The notes under the pieces are model-generated. The model had not been told where the DNA came from and ran no database searches. It saw only the letters and a list, made by a program, of their open reading frames with translations. 64,000 bases of DNA from Natranaeroarchaeum sulfidigenes (GTDB lineage: Archaea > Halobacteriota > Halobacteria > Halobacteriales > Natronoarchaeaceae), in contig NZ_CP064786.1 of assembly GCF_017094485.1 (NCBI RefSeq), positions 372,001-436,000 on the forward strand, given 5' to 3'. The translations under genes were made by a program, and so were the position numbers. Below, piece by piece: positions 33,955 through 43,738 of the stretch; the stretch's first letter is position 1, and the number at the start of each line of letters is the position of its first letter.

Positions 33955-34973
33955 GTATGAGTAAAAACATCCTTGGTGAGATCAAGGATGACATCGTCCA
34001 CGGCGCAAAGGCACCGATCCGCGCGGGTCGTGAGGTAGTCGGAACGGTCAGAGCGCTCCGCGATGGCCGGGCGTCCTACCGAGACGTCGGACTGACAGCC
34101 GGCGCAACGCTCGGTGCGATCGCGATCCTGCTGATCATCCTGTTCCCACTCTACTACATGATCAACGTGGCGCTGGCCGCGGGGACGGGTGCGGCAAGCC
34201 TGTACGAGGAGGGCTTTTTCGCCTCCCCGACGGAGTACAACCTGGCCGCGTTCGAGTGGCTCTGGTACGAGTCGGGCTTTTTCTTCCGGCCCAATCCTCA
34301 GGACCCGACCGTGAGTATGTGGGAGGCGTTCACCTCGTCGTTCCTGGCCAACAGCCTGCAACTGGTCATCCCGACGGTTGTGTTCAGCTTCGTGCTAATC
34401 GTCCCGGCCGCGTACGCCTTCTCACGGCGTGAGTTCTACGGTCGAAAGCCGACGCTGTATGGCTACGTCCTGCTCACGCAGGTCGGTGGTGGGATCTCGA
34501 TCGCAGCACTGATCGCGATTTACGTCGTTTTCAACCAGCTTGGGATCCTGAACAGCTTTCTGGCGGTCGCGATTCTGTACGCAGCGGGTGCGATCCCGTT
34601 CAATACGTGGCTGCTAAAGACGTTCATGGACAACATCCCCGAATCCTACGAGGAAGCGGCGATCATGGACGGCGCGTCGCGATGGCGCGTGATGTGGGAA
34701 ATCGTCCTCCCGCTCTCGAAGCCAGGCCTCGCCGTCGTGCTGATTTTCGTCTTCCTCGCGGGCTGGAACGAGTTCATTCTGGCACAGATTCTACTGAGCG
34801 CGGACAAACATCCGCTCTCGGTGGGGCTCTATCGGCTGATCGACGAGTTCGGTACGCCGTGGGGGCAGTTCTCGGCGTACGCACTGGTGTATGCGCTGCC
34901 GGTGGCGCTGATCTACTTCTTCAGCCAGCGCTACGTCGAAAGCGGGCTGTCCTTCGGCGGCATGGAAGGATAG
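33951..34973 (+). CDS. malG: Sugar ABC transporter permease, MalG-like
   Basis: 340 residues. A hydrophilic N-terminus of about 45 residues precedes the first helix (ATLGAIAILLIILFPLYYM), and six helices are expected in all. A stretch of about 60 residues between the first two helices (including YEEGFFASPTEYNLAAFEW) probably faces outward. The EAA loop is PESYEEAAIMDGASRWRVM. It forms a heterodimer with the MalF-like protein and completes the importer with the MalE- and MalK-like partners. Confidence 0.9.
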   Translation: MSMSKNILGEIKDDIVHGAKAPIRAGREVVGTVRALRDGRASYRDVGLTAGATLGAIAILLIILFPLYYMINVALAAGTGAASLYEEGFFASPTEYNLAAFEWLWYESGFFFRPNPQDPTVSMWEAFTSSFLANSLQLVIPTVVFSFVLIVPAAYAFSRREFYGRKPTLYGYVLLTQVGGGISIAALIAIYVVFNQLGILNSFLAVAILYAAGAIPFNTWLLKTFMDNIPESYEEAAIMDGASRWRVMWEIVLPLSKPGLAVVLIFVFLAGWNEFILAQILLSADKHPLSVGLYRLIDEFGTPWGQFSAYALVYALPVALIYFFSQRYVESGLSFGGMEG

Positions 34974-35093
34974 CGCTTCCATCGGTCCATCCATCCATAC
35001 GATTCACTTTTGATTCGGCTTCGGTCGTCGATGCTGTACAGTGCTCCCGGACCCAAAAGGCACTTTTAACGTGGGCAACAAAGGTTCGTACTA

Positions 35094-36329
35094 ATGGCGC
35101 ACAGTCCCTCTCTTCCGGATCGCCCCCGGCTCGACCTGGATCCCGATATGTCCGACACCGAGCGCCTCGAGGCGTTACGGGAGCATTTCGCAGAAATACT
35201 GAACGTACACGACGAGCTAACCGAACAGCTCGACTCCGCCGACGAACGTCGCAAGGAGCTCCGCACCGAAGCTGATCGTCTCGAACGAGAGAACGAGGCA
35301 CTCAAAACGTCGTCGCTGTACATCGCGACGGTCGAAGAGCTTTCCGAAGGTGAAGCGATCGTCAAACAACACGGGAACAACCAGGAGGTTCTTACCGAGA
35401 TCCCACCGAATATGCAGGAAGAACTCACCGCGGGCGACCGCGTTGCGGTCAACGACTCCTTTGGCATTCAGACGATCCTCGACGGCGAGACGGACGCGCG
35501 CGCACAGGCGATGGAGGTCGACGAGTCACCGGATGTCACCTACGGCGACATCGGTGGCATCGACGAGCAGATCCGGGAGGTTCGCGAGGCTGTCGAGGAG
35601 CCGCTGATCAATCCGGAGAAGTTCCGTGAAGCGGGTATCGACCCGCCGAGTGGCGTCCTGCTGTACGGCCCACCCGGGACAGGAAAGACGATGCTGGCCA
35701 AGGCCGTGGCGAACGAGACCGACGCGACCTTCATCAAGATGGCCGGCTCCGAGCTCGTCCGGAAGTTCATCGGTGAGGGCTCCCGGCTGGTCCGCGATCT
35801 CTTCGAGCTGGCAACCGAGCGCGAACCCGCTATCATCTTTATCGACGAGATCGACGCCATCGCGGCCAAACGCACCGACTCGAAAACGTCGGGTGACGCC
35901 GAGGTCCAGCGCACGATGATGCAACTCCTCTCGGAGATGGACGGGTTCGAGGCCCGTGGCGAGGTTCGAATCATCGCGGCGACGAACCGCTTCGATATGC
36001 TTGACCGCGCAATCTTGCGCCCCGGCCGGTTCGACCGACTCATCGAGGTACCAGAACCCGACTTCGACGGCCGCGAACAGATCCTCCGGATCCACACCCG
36101 TGGGATGAATCTGGCCGATGACGTCGACTTCACGGAGCTCGCGGATGAAACCGAGGGCAAAAGCGGTGCAGAGATGGCCAGCGTTGCGACCGAAGCGGGG
36201 ATGTTTGCGATCCGCGAGGAACGCACGGAGGTTCGGATGAGCGACTTCGAGGCGGCCATAGAGAAGCTAGAAGAGGACAGCGCGGGCGAGCCGATCACGT
36301 CGCCGGGCTACGTCGATTACGCGTACTAA
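35094..36329 (+). CDS. pan: Proteasome-activating nucleotidase
   Basis: 411 residues. An AAA ATPase that unfolds substrates and feeds them to the 20S proteasome. The N-terminal coiled coil (about 20-75) and OB domain (about 76-125) precede the AAA module with Walker A GPPGTGKT (192-199), Walker B FIDEID, the sensor ATNR and the arginine-finger region LRPGRFDR. The C-terminus ends D-Y-A-Y, so the penultimate residue is Ala rather than the Tyr of the HbYX motif that opens the gate. TATA-like CTTTTAAC lies about 25-30 bases upstream. Confidence 0.94.
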   Translation: MAHSPSLPDRPRLDLDPDMSDTERLEALREHFAEILNVHDELTEQLDSADERRKELRTEADRLERENEALKTSSLYIATVEELSEGEAIVKQHGNNQEVLTEIPPNMQEELTAGDRVAVNDSFGIQTILDGETDARAQAMEVDESPDVTYGDIGGIDEQIREVREAVEEPLINPEKFREAGIDPPSGVLLYGPPGTGKTMLAKAVANETDATFIKMAGSELVRKFIGEGSRLVRDLFELATEREPAIIFIDEIDAIAAKRTDSKTSGDAEVQRTMMQLLSEMDGFEARGEVRIIAATNRFDMLDRAILRPGRFDRLIEVPEPDFDGREQILRIHTRGMNLADDVDFTELADETEGKSGAEMASVATEAGMFAIREERTEVRMSDFEAAIEKLEEDSAGEPITSPGYVDYAY

Positions 36330-36458
36330 CCCTGGTGTCCTCGCCAACAATCACGGCGGTTTCGGACTGATCTGGCCACTACGTCTCCTCCATACCTCTC
36401 CTGTGTGAACCGAACGTGAGTATCGTACAACTACGGTTATACGAGTTTGTGGGCGAGT

Positions 36459-37070
36459 ATGACACACCGAATGTCCACCGGACCAGAACCACTCGACGTG
36501 TCGGTCTACGTCCGACCGGCACAGCTCGTCGAGCCGATCGACTCGAAGATCGAAACCGTTCGTCAGCTCGAGTCCGACGAGATGATCCAAAGCGCCTCCG
36601 TCCACGCATGGCCCGACAAAATCGTGCTCTCCGAGCGGACGCCGTACACTGGAGTCATCGATGCGTTTCGGGAGATGGAAGCGTGGGCTGATGACCACGA
36701 CGTGAGTATCCAACCCCCCTTCGACGTACGTACCACGACATCGTCGTTCACCGGGGAACGGCGAACGATTCTCCGGACGCCGGTTATCTGTCTCACGGTG
36801 TACGCTGGGGGGCAACTGTCCAACGTCTTTCCACACTCCCGTGGCGAGGAGCGCTACAGCGTTACCGACGCGATAGCGGCTCTGAGAACCGACAGCATGG
36901 ATATGTTCTCGCTGGAACCGACGCAACCGGGACAGCTGCCGGACCGATGTCGTGCGTGTGACGAATTGTTGACCAACGTGCAGGGAATCGGTGTCTGTCC
37001 GGAATGTGACCGGATCGAACACGGGCTGGGTGCTCGTCGGAAAGGACTCCGGCGTCAGCCACCACCGTGA
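36459..37070 (+). CDS. Conserved haloarchaeal protein with C-terminal zinc ribbon
   Basis: 203 residues from the ATG at 36459 (an ATG at 36471 is also possible). The first 135 residues, beginning DVSVYVRPAQLVEPIDSKIE, form a mixed alpha/beta domain I do not recognise as an enzyme. Residues about 168-188 carry C-x2-C-x11-C-x2-C (CRAC and CPEC), a rubredoxin-like zinc ribbon, which suggests nucleic-acid or protein binding. A TATA-like GGTTATAC is about 20-25 bases before the start. Its neighbours give no functional clue. Confidence 0.75.
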   Translation: MTHRMSTGPEPLDVSVYVRPAQLVEPIDSKIETVRQLESDEMIQSASVHAWPDKIVLSERTPYTGVIDAFREMEAWADDHDVSIQPPFDVRTTTSSFTGERRTILRTPVICLTVYAGGQLSNVFPHSRGEERYSVTDAIAALRTDSMDMFSLEPTQPGQLPDRCRACDELLTNVQGIGVCPECDRIEHGLGARRKGLRRQPPP

Positions 37071-37133
37071 GGTAGCTCAAACGACTATTTGAGCCAACCG
37101 CGGTTTTACACGGCCATACGGTCTTTTTCCTGT

Positions 37134-38117
37134 ATGAACAGACGAACGCTCCTTGCCGGGGTCGCTGGTGGCCTCGCGATTACGGCAGGGTGTGTCGAAG
37201 ACCCGGATCCCGGTCGCAATGGTGCCGATGGAAACGCGAGTGGGAACGGCGTTGATGTCGCCGACGCTCCGATTGCTGGCGAACTCGTCGACTGGGATCT
37301 GCGCCTCGACATCGACGCGGCGGAGTTTGAGGACTCACCACAGGTCGAATTCGATCACGACACCGTCTCGGTCACCGGGCGGATCACGTATGGCTCCAGC
37401 ACGTGCAAGACCGTCGAGGCAACGACAGTCGACTATGACGCGGATGCAGCACGCCTTGATGTCGTCTGTGAGGACGTGGAAACGGAAGACGACTCGCCCG
37501 ACGACGAGCCACGGATCTGTACGGACGATATCGCGAGCACGGCCTACGAGCTGACCGCCGACTTCGACGATGGGATTCCCGAGACGGTCCGGGCCGTCGA
37601 GGACACGCTCGACGAACGCCGCGAAGCGACGTTCGACCGCGACGGTGTCACGGACAGGTCGTCCGAGGATACCGACGATGCGGACCACGGCATCGATCCG
37701 TTGCCCGAGGGAATCGCCGACGTGACGCTCGATCTCGACCGCGGCAATTTCGACGATGCCGAGGAACCGCCGACCGTGGACATCCGTCCGTACGATGTCA
37801 CGATCGAGGGGGCCATCGGCGTCGGCTCCAGTAGCTGCAAGACGACCGAGGTAACCGAACTGGAATTCGACCAGCAGGAAGACGAACTCGACGTAACCGT
37901 CGCCGATGTCGAGGTCGATCTCGATGGCGAGTACGAGTGTACCGCCGACGAGTCGGTTGACGCGTACGTCCTGCGGGTCGAATTCGAGGAGAGTGCACCC
38001 TCGTCAGTTTCGGTGACCGAGGACGGCAAACACGGGACCCGATCGGTCGGCGTCGCCGAGGACAGCGCGAGTGAGGGTGACGTGGACGAAGACGACGAGG
38101 ACGAGTCGGGATCGTAA
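37134..38117 (+). CDS. Tat lipoprotein with two cysteine-containing repeats
   Basis: 327 residues from the ATG at 37134: MNRRTLLAGVAGGLAITAGC is a twin-arginine signal with the lipobox ITAGC. The mature part contains two copies of a module of about 110-120 residues. Each has a GSS-[TS]-C-K-T motif, a strand with LD-V, and a second cysteine before a stretch ending in [ST]VSV/VRAVED. The paired cysteines probably form one disulfide per module. The protein ends in a very acidic low-complexity tail. Function is unknown; it resembles other secreted haloarchaeal lipoproteins. Confidence 0.75.
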   Translation: MNRRTLLAGVAGGLAITAGCVEDPDPGRNGADGNASGNGVDVADAPIAGELVDWDLRLDIDAAEFEDSPQVEFDHDTVSVTGRITYGSSTCKTVEATTVDYDADAARLDVVCEDVETEDDSPDDEPRICTDDIASTAYELTADFDDGIPETVRAVEDTLDERREATFDRDGVTDRSSEDTDDADHGIDPLPEGIADVTLDLDRGNFDDAEEPPTVDIRPYDVTIEGAIGVGSSSCKTTEVTELEFDQQEDELDVTVADVEVDLDGEYECTADESVDAYVLRVEFEESAPSSVSVTEDGKHGTRSVGVAEDSASEGDVDEDDEDESGS

Positions 38118-38148
38118 CGCCTTATCGGTCCGATCCCCTTCCTTCGGT

Positions 38149-38628
38149 ATGAACACGATTCGGATCGTCTGGGGCATCGGTGACGGCCCCACGGAGATGG
38201 CGTCGTACGACGCCGCGCTGGCTGACGCTGGCGTTCACAATTATAACCTCGTCACCGTCTCCTCGATGATCCCGGCTGACGCCGAGATTGAAGTTGCTGG
38301 TACCGCGCCCGATCTGGGGCCAGCGGGCAACAAGCTAACAGTGGTTCAGGGACGGGCAACCGCGACCGACGGAGCGTCGATCAGCGCCGGACTCGGCTGG
38401 GTGCGCAGCGAAGCGGGTCCCGGACTGTTCTATGAGGCAGCGGGCCGGGTTCCATCGGAGACGACGAGTCAGCGCGTCCTCGATGGGATCGAAGCGGGCC
38501 AGCAATTACGCGACTGGACGTTCGGCGAGCCCGGAACCCGCATCGTCGAAGCAGAGGCCGCGCGCGACGAGTACACGACGGTGCTTGTTTTGGCGACGTA
38601 CGGGCACAGCGAGTCGATGCTCGGATAA
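38149..38628 (+). CDS. pdaD: Pyruvoyl-dependent arginine decarboxylase
   Basis: 159 residues. Converts arginine to agmatine, needed in archaea for agmatidine in tRNA and for polyamines. The proenzyme cleaves itself between two serines; the site fits S38-S39 in NLVTVSSMIPAD, so the second becomes the pyruvoyl group. The remaining family blocks (GRATATDGASISAGLGWVRS, RDEYTTVLVLATYGH) are present and the length is normal. The start at 38149 gives MNTIRIVWGIGDGPTEMA. Confidence 0.92.
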   Translation: MNTIRIVWGIGDGPTEMASYDAALADAGVHNYNLVTVSSMIPADAEIEVAGTAPDLGPAGNKLTVVQGRATATDGASISAGLGWVRSEAGPGLFYEAAGRVPSETTSQRVLDGIEAGQQLRDWTFGEPGTRIVEAEAARDEYTTVLVLATYGHSESMLG

Positions 38629-38698
38629 CATGCGTGACGGTCCGAGCTCCAGAGCGAGACGACAGCTAGATGTCGGTCGAATAATTCAGTTTTCATAG

Positions 38699-40117
38699 AT
38701 GTCGATTCGTCTCCAGGCTCGACGGACCCGACTGACGGCCATACTCGTGGGACTCGTACTCGTGCTGATCGCGTTCGTCGACGTCGTCGCGGCCTCGAAC
38801 GTCGTCGCCGGACTGGAGGGCGAACGCGGCGAGGTCGCAGTGCCGACGTGGTTGTTCCTGATAACTGGAGGGGCGGTAATCGCCGCCTCCGCGATGCTGT
38901 CGATGTTGATGACCGATCGGCAGTTCATCCGGGCCTACCACGACTGGTCGAGACGTCCGTCGATCCCTCGTGGCGACACGCTGCTTGCCCTCGTCGGCAC
39001 AGTGGGCGCGCTCCTCTCCGGCCTCGCGCTCGTGCTCGTCGTCTACACCGGCTTTACCGGTCCCCAGCTCGGGAGTGCGAGCTTCGCAGTCCTCTTCGTG
39101 TTCGTCGGGGTCCGATCGGCGCTAACGATTATCGCCTATCTCTTCGGCAATCCCTGGCCCACTATCAACCCGTGGCGGCGGGTTGTTGAGCTGGTGCCAA
39201 ACGGCTTCGCCGAGTACCCCAACGTGGGGCGCTGGCCCGCAGTCGTCGCCCTGCTGGCCCTGATCTGGATCGAGATCGTCGCGCCGGTCTCCGAAGCGCC
39301 GGCCGTGCTGGCGTGGGGCGTCGTCGGCTATACGATCTACACGATCGCCGGTGCCGTCCTCTTTTCGCCCGATGACTGGTTTCGGCAGGCCGACCCGATC
39401 TCGCTGTGGTTCCGGTTTTATGGCGCAGTCGGGCCGTTCCAGCGCGGCGACGCGGGCTGGGAACTGCGTTCGCCCGGCGCGCGCCTCGGTGAGACTGATC
39501 TCGTCACCGACCTCTCCGGTGTCGCATTCGTCGTCTTGCTCGTCTGGGAGCTCACCTACAGCGGATTTATCGTCACCGCACCCGGCGTGACGACGGTCGA
39601 AACCCTCGTCCGTGTCGGCCTGCCGCCGGTCTTTGCCTATCTGTTCTTGCTCATCAGTGGGTACGCACTCTTCCTCGCCGCATACTGGCTTGCCTCTCGG
39701 CGGGCACGTCGACGCTCGGGGACGTATCTGTCAGTCCGATATCTCGCCCTTCGGTTCGCCCCGCCATTGCTCGGCATCGCGGCGGGCTACCATCTCGCAC
39801 ACTACTTCAATTTCTTCGTCGCGCTCAGTCCGTCGCTGTGGACGGCAATGGTGAGCCCTCTGTCCCCGCCGCCGCCAGCAGCGTTCACACAGGTCGTCCT
39901 CCCCGGCTGGGCCGACCTGCTCGAAATCGGGTTCGTCCTCGCGGGCCACGTCCTCGCCATCTGGGTCGCCCACGCGACGTCCTTCGAGCTGTTCCCCGGC
40001 CGGCTTCAGGCCATTCGCAGCCAGTTCCCCTTCATTGCCGTGATGGTGCTCTACACCATGGCATCGCTGTGGCTGCTCTCGCTGCCGACGACAGAAGCGG
40101 TGTATGTGCAGGCCTAG
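38699..40117 (+). CDS. Polytopic membrane protein of unknown function
   Basis: 472 residues with about 10-12 hydrophobic segments spread along the whole length. Notable loops are GNPWPTINPWRRVVELVPNG and FSPDDWFRQADPISLWFR, and two histidine/aspartate-rich positions near the end (YHLAHYFNFF, AHATSF). The N-P-W-x-T/P-x-x-P-W motif occurs in a family of bacterial integral membrane proteins, but I cannot support a function. Upstream is pdaD, downstream is secF, and neither suggests a role. The ATG at 38699 lies only three bases from a stretch TTTTCATAG. Confidence 0.6.
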   Translation: MSIRLQARRTRLTAILVGLVLVLIAFVDVVAASNVVAGLEGERGEVAVPTWLFLITGGAVIAASAMLSMLMTDRQFIRAYHDWSRRPSIPRGDTLLALVGTVGALLSGLALVLVVYTGFTGPQLGSASFAVLFVFVGVRSALTIIAYLFGNPWPTINPWRRVVELVPNGFAEYPNVGRWPAVVALLALIWIEIVAPVSEAPAVLAWGVVGYTIYTIAGAVLFSPDDWFRQADPISLWFRFYGAVGPFQRGDAGWELRSPGARLGETDLVTDLSGVAFVVLLVWELTYSGFIVTAPGVTTVETLVRVGLPPVFAYLFLLISGYALFLAAYWLASRRARRRSGTYLSVRYLALRFAPPLLGIAAGYHLAHYFNFFVALSPSLWTAMVSPLSPPPPAAFTQVVLPGWADLLEIGFVLAGHVLAIWVAHATSFELFPGRLQAIRSQFPFIAVMVLYTMASLWLLSLPTTEAVYVQA

Positions 40118-40186
40118 CGGTCCGCGAGCGGGTCCCAGTCCAGATAAGAAAACTTATCCAAGCCCCACGCAGAGACACGGGCATAT

Positions 40187-41065
40187 ATGAGACAGTTCGA
40201 TGTACCGGAGCCCGATTACGACCGGTACACGAACCGCCAGCTTGCGGCTGTTCCGCTGGCCGTACTGGCGGTTGCGCTTGCGGTTATTATTGGCTGGTTC
40301 ATCTTCACCGGTGCGCCGGCGACGCTCGGGATCGACTTCGCGGGTGGTACGGAGCTCACCGTCGAGACGAGCGATGACCCGGATACGATCGAGACAGCGT
40401 TCGCAGAAGACGTCGAGAACATCCGATCGACACAGCATGACAACCAGTGGATCCTCGAGTTCCGATCGGACGACGCCGAGGCGATCGAGCAACAGGCTGA
40501 CGAGAACTTATCGCCAGTTGAGGGGAGCGACAGCGTCGTACAGGAGGCAAGTACGTTCTCCGCTAGTTTCGGTAGCGACAACCAGCGGACGGCGCTGTAC
40601 GGCTTGACGGCCGCGTTCCTCGGGATGGCCGTTCTTGCCTTTGCACTCTTCCGAACGTTCATTCCAAGTATTGCGATCGTGGTCTCTGCCTTTTCGGACA
40701 TCATGATTCCGCTGGCGGCGATGAACCTGCTTGGAATCCCGTTATCGCTGGCGACTGTTGCCGGATTGTTGATGTTGATTGGATACAGTGTTGACTCCGA
40801 TATACTGCTCAACAATCATATCTTACGCCGAAGCGGGGACTTCTACGAGAGCACGTATCGGGCAATGCAGACTGGCGTCACGATGACCGTAACGTCGATG
40901 TCCGCGATGGCCGTCCTCACAGTTGTCGCGTATCTGTTCGGGATCGGTATTCTCTGGCAGATCGGTTTCGTGCTCGTGATCGGACTGATGGCTGACTTGA
41001 TGAACACCTATCTGCTCAACCTGAGCCTGCTCCGCTGGTACAAGTTCGAGGGGGTCAAACGATGA
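40187..41065 (+). CDS. secF: Protein translocase subunit SecF
   Basis: 292 residues. With SecD it uses the proton gradient to assist late steps of protein export. It has six predicted transmembrane helices: one at about 20-40, an external domain of about 100 residues containing GIDFAGGTELTV, then five clustered helices with GYSVDSDILLNNHIL and MSAMAVLTVVAYLFG. Order is secF-secD, as usual in archaea. The stop overlaps secD by four bases (ATGA). Confidence 0.93.
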   Translation: MRQFDVPEPDYDRYTNRQLAAVPLAVLAVALAVIIGWFIFTGAPATLGIDFAGGTELTVETSDDPDTIETAFAEDVENIRSTQHDNQWILEFRSDDAEAIEQQADENLSPVEGSDSVVQEASTFSASFGSDNQRTALYGLTAAFLGMAVLAFALFRTFIPSIAIVVSAFSDIMIPLAAMNLLGIPLSLATVAGLLMLIGYSVDSDILLNNHILRRSGDFYESTYRAMQTGVTMTVTSMSAMAVLTVVAYLFGIGILWQIGFVLVIGLMADLMNTYLLNLSLLRWYKFEGVKR

Positions 41066-42678
41066 GCGTGCGTGATTTCGTCCGTAACAACTGGCGGATC
41101 CTGATCCTCGTTGCGCTGATCGCACTGTCGTGTTTCTTCCTGTTCGTTCCAGGGGCGAGCTTCGGCGATACCCTTGGTGAACGTGAGGAGGGTGACACGA
41201 CTGCGGAATGGTCGAATCTTCAGTACGGGATAGAACTCTCCGGCGGCGCGCGCGTCCGTGCGCCGGTCATCGGGACGACAGCCGAAGGAATCGACGTCGA
41301 CACGGAGGACGAGTCGATCACTGAGCTGAACAGCGAGATCGAGAGCGCAATCTACGAGGAACTCGTTGCCAACGACGACGAGCTCGAGCTCAGCGAACGC
41401 GACGTGCAGGCGAATGTCGAGGGTGAGACTGATAACGAACGCACTGTCGAGGTGTTCCACGAGAACGTCACTGAGGATGACCTCGAAGTCGCGGTTGAGA
41501 ATACGGGCTATGCCGGGCCGAACACGGAGGTCAGGAGTGGTGTTACCGAAGAAACTCGGCAGTCGATGATCGATATCCTCAACGAACGGATGGGTGAATC
41601 CGGCTTCGAGGGTGGCACTGTCCGACAGGATTCCGCTGGGGGCCAGCACTACATCGTCGTCCAGTCGCCCGGCACGACGACCGCCGACCTGCGCGAGCTG
41701 ATCCGTGACCAGAACCTCGTCGAGGTCGTACTCCATACTCCCGCCGAAAACGAGGACGAGTACACCGAGGAAGTGGTCCTCAGCCGTGACGATATCGATT
41801 CGGTCTCACAGGTCCAGCGCGAGGACGACGAGTATCGAGTGCCAGTCGTGGTAACGGACCAGGCCGCAGAGGAGTACCAGACCACACTGGTCGATAGTGG
41901 CATCACGACAGAGGGCGTCGGTGCCTGTGGCTGGAGCGAGGCAGGAGAACCGCCGTACGGCTACTGTCAGCTGATCCAGCTGGACGGCGAGACGATCAGC
42001 GGACTGAGCATGACACAGGGCCTCGCGGATCAACTCAACGAGGGCACGTGGCAGAACAACCCGACGTTCGTCGCCACCTCCCCCGACCAGCAAAGCGCCG
42101 AGGACATTCGTGTCAGCCTGCAGGCAGGGAGCCTGCCGACGACGCTGAACCTCGATGACGGGACGAGCCAGACCATCTCCTCGGAGCGAGCGGACCAGTT
42201 CATCAGTAACGCCTTGCTAGCTGGCGGGCTTGCAGTACTCACCGTCGTTCTGATGGTGTTCCTGCGATACGGTGATCCACGCGTCGCCGCGCCGATGTCG
42301 CTGACCGCGCTCTCGGAGGTGTTGATCCTGCTTGGATTCGCGGCCGCGATCAAGTTACCGCTGGATCTGTCTCACGTCGCCGGGTTCATCGCCGTCGTCG
42401 GGACGGGTGTTGACGACCTGATCATCATCGCCGACGAGGTGATGTCCGAAGGCGACGTCTCCTCACAGCGGGTCTTCGACAGCCGATTCCGGAAGGCGTT
42501 CTGGATCATCGGTGCAGCCGCAGCAACGACTATCATCGCGATGAGTCCGCTCGCATTCCTCTCGCTCGGAGACCTGCGCGGCTTCGCGATCATCACGATC
42601 ATTGGGGTGCTGATCGGGGTGTTCATCACCCGTCCGGCCTACGGGAGCATCCTGCGAAAGATCAAGACGGACAAGTAG
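41062..42678 (+). CDS. secD: Protein translocase subunit SecD
   Basis: 538 residues. One helix at about 14-34 is followed by the large external P1 domain (about 45-390), which contains the substrate-binding LNERMGESGFEGG and the conserved QYGIELSGGARVR. Five helices then carry GTGVDDLIIIADEV and ATTIIAMSPLAFLSLG, the proton-channel region. It forms a complex with SecF beside SecYE; no SecA is expected in archaea, so the pair may also help cell-surface protein maturation. Confidence 0.93.
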   Translation: MSVRDFVRNNWRILILVALIALSCFFLFVPGASFGDTLGEREEGDTTAEWSNLQYGIELSGGARVRAPVIGTTAEGIDVDTEDESITELNSEIESAIYEELVANDDELELSERDVQANVEGETDNERTVEVFHENVTEDDLEVAVENTGYAGPNTEVRSGVTEETRQSMIDILNERMGESGFEGGTVRQDSAGGQHYIVVQSPGTTTADLRELIRDQNLVEVVLHTPAENEDEYTEEVVLSRDDIDSVSQVQREDDEYRVPVVVTDQAAEEYQTTLVDSGITTEGVGACGWSEAGEPPYGYCQLIQLDGETISGLSMTQGLADQLNEGTWQNNPTFVATSPDQQSAEDIRVSLQAGSLPTTLNLDDGTSQTISSERADQFISNALLAGGLAVLTVVLMVFLRYGDPRVAAPMSLTALSEVLILLGFAAAIKLPLDLSHVAGFIAVVGTGVDDLIIIADEVMSEGDVSSQRVFDSRFRKAFWIIGAAAATTIIAMSPLAFLSLGDLRGFAIITIIGVLIGVFITRPAYGSILRKIKTDK

Positions 42679-42840
42679 CCGTCGATCAGCTTCCGTTTGC
42701 GTTTTCTCACTGTCTTCCCGTTTCATAGCCTGCTCTCTGTTCGCGCTTCACACACCTATTACACTCTACTCTACTAGTTGTTCAAGGATCAGTCCTAAAT
42801 ACTACAAACTCATTGAATTCTACTGGGTTGAAGTGGTTGA
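42679..42840. promoter_or_regulatory. Intergenic region upstream of nadE
   Basis: 162 bases, AT-rich in its right half. Blocks such as CCTAAATAC (about 42794) and GAATTC (about 42816) could include a TATA box, the latter about 25 bases before the nadE ATG. I see no gene or clear operator here. Confidence 0.3.
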
Positions 42841-43737
42841 ATGGCCATGCTATCTGGAAACAACAAAACGTTCGATCGGTATCTGGGGGAACGTGATGGA
42901 CCAACCTTCCTTTCGACGATGGACGGTCTCAACGCGGCACGTGAGGAGATCGTCGAGTTCATCCGCCGAACCGTCGTCGACGCCAACGCCGAAGGGGTCG
43001 TGGTGGCGATGAGCGGCGGGATCGACTCGACGTTGACCGCTGCGCTCGCCGCCGAAGCGCTCGGCAGTGACCGCGTACTGGGCCTGAGCCTGCCTGCCAG
43101 CAAGACCGACAGCGTCCACGCACAGGAAGCCCGGACGATCGCCGACGGTTTCGGGATCGACTTTCAGGAGATACAGCTCAAACCGCTTCTCGAAACGTTC
43201 GAGACTGTCGTCGGAGCAGCGCTGGGCGACGACGCCGATCGGGTGGCAACCGGCAATGTACTTGCGCGCCTCCGGATGCTCTGTGCGTACTACGCAGCCA
43301 ACACCCGATCGCTACTCGTCCTCGGGACATCGAACCGATCGGAGCTACTGCTTGGATATTACACCAAGTATGGCGACGGCGCAGCCGATCTGTTCCCACT
43401 CGGGGACCTGTACAAGACTGAGGTCCGAGCACTTGCTCCCCACGCCGGGGTACCACGACGGATCATCAGCAAACCGCCGACCGGCGGTCTCTGGTCGGGA
43501 CAGACCGACGAAGCCGAACTCGGCGCGGGCTATCGGACGCTCGATCGCTTGCTCCGACTCCTCGTTGATCGTGAGTACGATATCGAGGCGGCCGCCGAGC
43601 GCGTCGACGTTCCGGTCGAGACTGCAGACGACGTCGCGACGATGTATCTCGACGGGGCGCACAAACGGACCCTGCCGCCGATGCCGGGCATCGGTGAACG
43701 CAACGACGATCGGTCGAGACAACCGTTCTATCGGTAG
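42841..43737 (+). CDS. nadE: NH3-dependent NAD+ synthetase
   Basis: 298 residues. Amidates deamido-NAD to NAD using ATP and ammonia. The PP-loop reads AMSGGIDSTLTAALAAEALG, followed by GLSLPASKT and GTSNRSELLLGYYTKYGDGA, the conserved P2 and substrate-binding blocks. No glutaminase domain is attached, so it uses free ammonia. Two ATGs (42841, 42847) open the frame; the protein ends in a basic tail. It converges with rnhB, ending one base before it. Confidence 0.93.
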   Translation: MAMLSGNNKTFDRYLGERDGPTFLSTMDGLNAAREEIVEFIRRTVVDANAEGVVVAMSGGIDSTLTAALAAEALGSDRVLGLSLPASKTDSVHAQEARTIADGFGIDFQEIQLKPLLETFETVVGAALGDDADRVATGNVLARLRMLCAYYAANTRSLLVLGTSNRSELLLGYYTKYGDGAADLFPLGDLYKTEVRALAPHAGVPRRIISKPPTGGLWSGQTDEAELGAGYRTLDRLLRLLVDREYDIEAAAERVDVPVETADDVATMYLDGAHKRTLPPMPGIGERNDDRSRQPFYR

Positions 43738-43738
43738 T

